A stretch of 45,888 nucleotides of DNA from an uncultured bacterium (GTDB lineage Bacteria; Myxococcota_A; UBA9042; PHBI01), in NCBI GenBank assembly GCA_938040325.1, contig CALHXW010000004.1, forward strand, positions 1 through 45,888, in the 5' to 3' direction. Of this stretch, positions 41,938 through 45,888 are shown piece after piece. The translations under genes and the position numbers were made by a program. Numbering within the stretch: the first letter of the stretch is position 1; each line of letters opens with the position of its first letter. The notes beneath the pieces were generated by a model. The model made no database searches, was not told the origin of the DNA, and saw nothing but the letters and a program-made list of their open reading frames with translations.

Positions 41938-44163
41938 ATGGCGGACGAAGCGCCTGAAGACGAGCTGACGATGGACGATGACATGGCCGAAGCGGCCGAG
42001 CCATCTTCCCACGGCACTGTGCGACCTGGAACCCTGCTTGGCACCGGCGGCGCCGGGCTCTTGGTGGGCGTTCTCGTTGCCTTTCTAGCGGGGCAGTCAT
42101 CCGCCGTCCCAGCCGGCACGTCGCAACCGACAACCACCGGCGTCACCGTTGGCTCTGGCGCGCCCGTGATGGCCGTTGCAGGCTCAGGCGCAGCTGCTGG
42201 CGTTGTCGACCCCGCGGAACAGCTGCGCATGGCTGAGGAGCGCGAAGCCGCGGCTCAGGCGGCGCAAGGAGCCCTCGTCGAAAAGGGCGGCCAGCTCGCA
42301 GACAAGCTCGCCGACCTCCATGGCGAGCTGCACAAGTCGACCCCTAAAGCCGACTTGGACATGGCGCTTAAGAGCGCACTTGATGAGCGTTACGCCGACA
42401 GTGAGATGGACCGCGGCATGGTTCGGGAGCTGTTGGCTCGTGGTGGCGTCGGGCGCTTCGTCCGCGCTCAACAGCTGACGCCGCTTGGCAAATCGTTGAT
42501 GCAGAGACTTAGCCAGCTGGAAGTGCTGGGTGTTCCGCTCAAGGCCTACGATCGAGACGCGCTCAAACAATTGCTCGCCCCGGTCCTCACGGGCGGGACT
42601 GGAGAGGCGGCCGGACGCGCCGAAGAGATGATCACGGGCCTTCTGGCGTCACCCGTCCTCGACCGGGAGCAAGCGGCCAAGCAGCTTGCGACGCTCGGCG
42701 CAGACTTTCCGTCGGGCGCAACGGTCGACGGCGTGATTGCAAGCGCGTCGATGCGCGCAGCCAAGCAACGGCTCTCGGCCGCCGACATCCCGATGGATGT
42801 GGCCCTCGCTGGGACCCTCTACAGCCACGTCCTCGACATGAAGTACATCAAGCGCGTTGGCCCCCACAAGACGCGCTCAAAGCGCTCGTCACTCGACACG
42901 GCGCGTGAGCGCAACCGCGTCGTCAACAGCGCTGTGCGCGTGATGCAAGACGGCAACTTGAGCTCCCTTGAGCCAACCCATCCGCACTATCGACAGATGG
43001 TCGAAGTCAGCAAGCGCTACACCGCCCTGGCTGCCGGCGGCGGATGCAAGGCCTTGCCGACAACATGGCGTATCAAGCCCGGCATGCACGGCGACAAGGT
43101 CAAGAAGGTCCAAAAGCGCCTCAACTGTGAGGGTTACTATGACGGACCCATTGACGGGAAGCTCGAGGGCGAGGCGCTCGTGGCCGTCAAAGAGTACCAG
43201 CGCACCCACAACCTCAGCGCAGAAGGCTACGTCTACAAGGAGACGTTGACCTCGATGAATGTGCCGATCGCGCAGCGACGCGATCAGCTGCGTATCTCGC
43301 TCCAGCGACTCCGGGAATCCGAGCTGTCGACGATGGGCGATGAGTTCATTCGCGTGAACATCCCCAGCTTTCGCGTCTCGCACTGGAAGGACAACAAGGT
43401 CATCCGCAGCGAGAAAGTGGTCGTCGGCACCAACCGTCTCGATGACGACAAGCGCAAGCTCATCCAGGGGCACCTCAACCGCACAAAGCTCTTTAAGACC
43501 AACCTCTACGAGATCGTGACCAACCCCGCCTGGATCCTCCCGCCACGAGTTCAGTATGGCGAGCTTGTTGGGGCGATCGAAAAGGACCCCAAGTACCTCG
43601 ACAAGATGAACATCAAGCAGGTCAAGCTGCCCGACGGAAGCACCGTGTTCCGCCAAGGTGTCGGCGCCGGCAACGTCTTGGGTAAGGTGAAGTTTTTGCT
43701 GGAGAACAGCAACGCTATTTACCTCCACGACACCAACAAGCCGCTGCTCTTTAGGAAGAACCGTCGGGACTTTTCCCATGGCTGCGTGCGCGTTGAGAAC
43801 GCCAAGGACTTCGCCACCTGGCTGCTTGAGCGTGATGGGTTCACGACCGAAGAGATCGAGCGCGCTCTGAACGCACGCAAGGTTCAACGCGGCTTCAAGC
43901 TGCGTAAGCCGATTCCGCTCATCACCGAGTACGTCACGGTGGACATCGATGACGAGGGCTGGCCGATCTTCTACGGCGACATCTACGGCTACGACGTCGC
44001 CTACAAGCTTCAGAAGCTACCCGTGACCGAGACCATCCGCTGGGGCGACGCCTACCTGCGTCCTCACTGGGTTCCGAAGGTCTCTAAGGCGACCGTCGCA
44101 GGCTGGAAGAAGAAGGGACTCGCTGCGCCTCGAAAGTACGATCCAAAGGTACACGGCGAGTAG
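41938..44163 (+). CDS. L,D-transpeptidase (YcbB/LdtD-like) with peptidoglycan-binding domain
   Basis: Makes 3-3 cross-links in peptidoglycan. 741 residues: a cytoplasmic acidic N terminus, one membrane helix (about 32-52, LLGTGGAGLLVGVLVAFLAG), a long helical scaffold, a peptidoglycan-binding domain 1 (about 379-440, GDKVKKVQKRLNCEGYYDGPI), and a YkuD catalytic domain (about 467-640). Active site: AIYLHDTN with His, then DFSHGCVRVENAKD with Cys616. GGAGG lies nine bases before the ATG. It follows gspN after 142 bases with its own candidate promoter. A link to cell-wall remodelling for secretin insertion is plausible but inferred. Confidence 0.92.
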   Translation: MADEAPEDELTMDDDMAEAAEPSSHGTVRPGTLLGTGGAGLLVGVLVAFLAGQSSAVPAGTSQPTTTGVTVGSGAPVMAVAGSGAAAGVVDPAEQLRMAEEREAAAQAAQGALVEKGGQLADKLADLHGELHKSTPKADLDMALKSALDERYADSEMDRGMVRELLARGGVGRFVRAQQLTPLGKSLMQRLSQLEVLGVPLKAYDRDALKQLLAPVLTGGTGEAAGRAEEMITGLLASPVLDREQAAKQLATLGADFPSGATVDGVIASASMRAAKQRLSAADIPMDVALAGTLYSHVLDMKYIKRVGPHKTRSKRSSLDTARERNRVVNSAVRVMQDGNLSSLEPTHPHYRQMVEVSKRYTALAAGGGCKALPTTWRIKPGMHGDKVKKVQKRLNCEGYYDGPIDGKLEGEALVAVKEYQRTHNLSAEGYVYKETLTSMNVPIAQRRDQLRISLQRLRESELSTMGDEFIRVNIPSFRVSHWKDNKVIRSEKVVVGTNRLDDDKRKLIQGHLNRTKLFKTNLYEIVTNPAWILPPRVQYGELVGAIEKDPKYLDKMNIKQVKLPDGSTVFRQGVGAGNVLGKVKFLLENSNAIYLHDTNKPLLFRKNRRDFSHGCVRVENAKDFATWLLERDGFTTEEIERALNARKVQRGFKLRKPIPLITEYVTVDIDDEGWPIFYGDIYGYDVAYKLQKLPVTETIRWGDAYLRPHWVPKVSKATVAGWKKKGLAAPRKYDPKVHGE

Positions 44164-44409
44164 GCAGCCTCGCGGCCGCCTGAAATCGGCGCAGCTGCGG
44201 CCATCCGGTGACAGCCTCAGACGAGCGAGACCAGGCCTCCGACGGACCTAAATACCTAACGTCGACGGCCGGTTGCACGCAACCTCTCTCAGAAGTTGCC
44301 CCTGGCCGCGTCCGAAAACACTCGACGCGCAACGCTCTGTGGAGTGTACAAACGCAACGTGTGTTGATATTCATGAGTTTAGCGCGGCAGCTGCCACGCA
44401 ACGGGCTGT

Positions 44410-45759
44410 GTGCCCGGCCTTCTTCAACGAAAGACAGATAGGTTCTTGGACGCTACCCTCGAGGGTCTCATCATCTTGATGCTGGTCGCGCTGTCGGCCG
44501 TTTATTCGGGAATGGAGACCGCCCTCGTCTCGCTGACCGACCTACGTCTTCGTCGCGTTCTTGAGGCTCAGAAGAAGCCCTCGAAGATGCTGAAGCTGTG
44601 GCAAGACTCGCCGAACGACGTGCTCGCGACGTTGTTGATTGGCAATAACCTTGTCAACATCACCGCTTCCGCCATGGCCACGCACTTCACCGAGCAGGTG
44701 CTTCGCGGGACCAGCTACGGCGGGTGGGGCATTCCCATCGCCGTTGGCGCGATGACGCTCCTGATCCTCATCTTCGGCGAGATTGTCCCCAAGACGTACG
44801 CCAAGCACAACCCCGAGCGCTACCTGCGTGCTCTCCCCCTGATTCGGCTCACGCACTTCATGTTCTACTGGTTCATGAAGGTGATGGTGATGCTCACTCA
44901 GACCGTCGTGAAGTGGCTAGGCGGCGAGACAGAGCAGACGGCGACCGTCACCGAAGAGGACATCGAGGAGATGGTTCGCATCGGGAAAAACGATGGCTCG
45001 ATGTCGCCGGTCGCAACGAAGCTGCTGACCGGCATCTTTGAGCTTGATGACAAGGTCGCTCGCGAGGTGATGGTCCCTCGGACAGACGTCAAAGCGCTTC
45101 AGGTCGACTCCACGGTTGAGGACGTTCTGGAGATGGTCCGACTACACGGCTACTCGCGGTATCCGATCTTCCGCGAGACCATCGATGACATCATCGGCGT
45201 CCTCTACATCAAGGACTACTTCTCCGCGTCTCTGGAGGCTCCAAAGGGTCAAGCGCCCAAGATCAGCGATCTGATGCGAAAACCCATCGTCTTCCCGTGG
45301 AACATCGGGGTTCAAGATCTCTTCGTCGAGCTTCAGAAGCAGCGCGTCCACATGGCTGTCATCGCGTCGGAATACGGCGGCGTCGCTGGTATTCTCACGC
45401 TCGAAGACATCGTCGAGGAAGTGTTCGGCGAGATCTATGACGAGCATGACCACGACGTCGAGGCGATTCGGTCGCAACCCGACGGTAGCTGGATCGTGGA
45501 CGGCGTTCTGACCATGCGTGAGCTCGAGGGCGAGCTTGAGCACGACTTCCCCGATGACGAGGACTACGAAACCGTCGCGGGGCTGCTGATGAAGGAATCC
45601 GGCGCAATACCGGAGCGTGGCTTCGCCCACGACTACGAAGGGTTCCGGTTTACCGTCGTCGAGGCAGACGCCACGAACGTGCGAGAGGTTGCCGTGGAGC
45701 GGCTCCCATCGCCGCTCGGTGACGACAGCGTCGACGTGCCGGAAGCGAAGACCGCCTAG
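44410..45759 (+). CDS. CNNM/CBS-domain transporter (HlyC/CorC family)
   Basis: 449 residues: an N-terminal CNNM/DUF21 membrane domain of about four helices (LIILMLVALSAVYSGMETAL; GAMTLLILIFGEIVPKTYAKHNPER), two CBS domains (about 205-335, with MVPRTDVKALQVD and VIASEYGGVAGILTLEDIVEE), and the C-terminal CorC/HlyC domain (about 360-440). The family is associated with magnesium or cobalt efflux; the hemolysin name is historical. The start is uncertain: GTG at 44410 or TTG at 44443 (starting DATLEGLIIL), neither with a strong ribosome site. Its TAG stop overlaps a CTAG repeat. Confidence 0.9.
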   Translation: MPGLLQRKTDRFLDATLEGLIILMLVALSAVYSGMETALVSLTDLRLRRVLEAQKKPSKMLKLWQDSPNDVLATLLIGNNLVNITASAMATHFTEQVLRGTSYGGWGIPIAVGAMTLLILIFGEIVPKTYAKHNPERYLRALPLIRLTHFMFYWFMKVMVMLTQTVVKWLGGETEQTATVTEEDIEEMVRIGKNDGSMSPVATKLLTGIFELDDKVAREVMVPRTDVKALQVDSTVEDVLEMVRLHGYSRYPIFRETIDDIIGVLYIKDYFSASLEAPKGQAPKISDLMRKPIVFPWNIGVQDLFVELQKQRVHMAVIASEYGGVAGILTLEDIVEEVFGEIYDEHDHDVEAIRSQPDGSWIVDGVLTMRELEGELEHDFPDDEDYETVAGLLMKESGAIPERGFAHDYEGFRFTVVEADATNVREVAVERLPSPLGDDSVDVPEAKTA

Positions 45760-45888
45760 CAGCGTTGCCGGGAAATGCGGTTTCTGGGACGAAGTGAGGT
45801 GTGCCGCTGAGGTGACAAACGAGAGGAAACCCTGTCGGGACAAGGTGATCTCGAGGTTGTTGCCTCAGTGGTGCGCATCACGAAGTCA
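45756..45888 (+). repeat. Family B CTAG repeat, cut by the window end
   Basis: Begins CTAGCAGCGTTGCCGGGAAA and is similar for about 130 bases to the minus strand of 11637-11501, including GAGGTGTGCCGC and the late GTGGTGCGCAT. CTAG includes the stop codon of the CNNM/CBS gene. It continues past the window. Confidence 0.7.

Noticed and set aside
44271..44284. GGTTGC-AC-GCAACC repeat upstream of the CNNM/CBS gene as an operator
   Set aside because: Arms are only six bases with a two-base spacer in GC-rich sequence, and no promoter of useful quality is next to it.

Overview
The window is high-GC, gene-dense bacterial chromosome. I read it as a member of the Myxococcota (deltaproteobacterial lineage). 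The reasons are a complete gspC-to-gspN type II secretion operon, a kinase-like protein ending in a PEGA domain, an NtrC-type response regulator, several lipoproteins including a cysteine-rich one, and an HNH endonuclease of a type common in that group. The assignment rests on gene content, not on a phylogeny.

Layout. 1-1425: the 3' part of an HNH endonuclease gene, then a palindromic CTAG-ended repeat. 1425-5073: a DTW-domain tRNA modification enzyme convergent with a UvrD/PcrA helicase. 5186-8542: glmU-glmS on the minus strand, for UDP-GlcNAc synthesis. 8914-11298: a membrane-anchored protein with a kinase fold whose key catalytic residues are substituted. 11295-11671: a nested, inverted, CTAG-ended repeat. 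11684-16063: a probable operon of glnE, ilvE and a YkgJ-type cysteine-cluster gene. 16184-20569: a CDF metal transporter, a lipoprotein lipase/esterase, a terminator and an orphan dam methylase. 20638-22542 (minus): two lipoproteins flanking a UbiA-family decaprenyl-phosphate phosphoribosyltransferase. 22673-24013 (minus): a sigma-54 response regulator. 24243-26277: a cysteine-rich lipoprotein and a convergent alpha/beta hydrolase lipoprotein.

26314-41795 is the centre of the window: a 12-gene T2SS operon (gspC D E F, a small unnamed ORF, G H I J K L M N), tightly packed and often overlapping. It is preceded by a strong-looking sigma-54 promoter and a cluster of GCCAAAT/ATTTGGC inverted repeats. 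GspE powers the system, GspF and GspL/M form the inner-membrane platform, GspG-K the pseudopilus, GspC links to the GspD outer-membrane secretin, and GspN is the accessory inner-membrane protein. After it come an L,D-transpeptidase and a CNNM/CBS (CorC-like) protein, and the window ends inside another copy of the CTAG repeat.

Most notable: (i) the sigma-54 promoter placed so close to gspC that its transcript would be almost leaderless; (ii) a small single-pass membrane ORF with a strong ribosome-binding site between gspF and gspG; (iii) unusually long leader peptides on all five pseudopilins; (iv) dispersed CTAG-ended repeats, three of which begin exactly at the TAG stop codon of a gene; (v) a probable pseudokinase; (vi) a DTW enzyme with what looks like a degenerate exonuclease domain. 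No tRNA, rRNA, CRISPR, integrase or transposase gene was seen.
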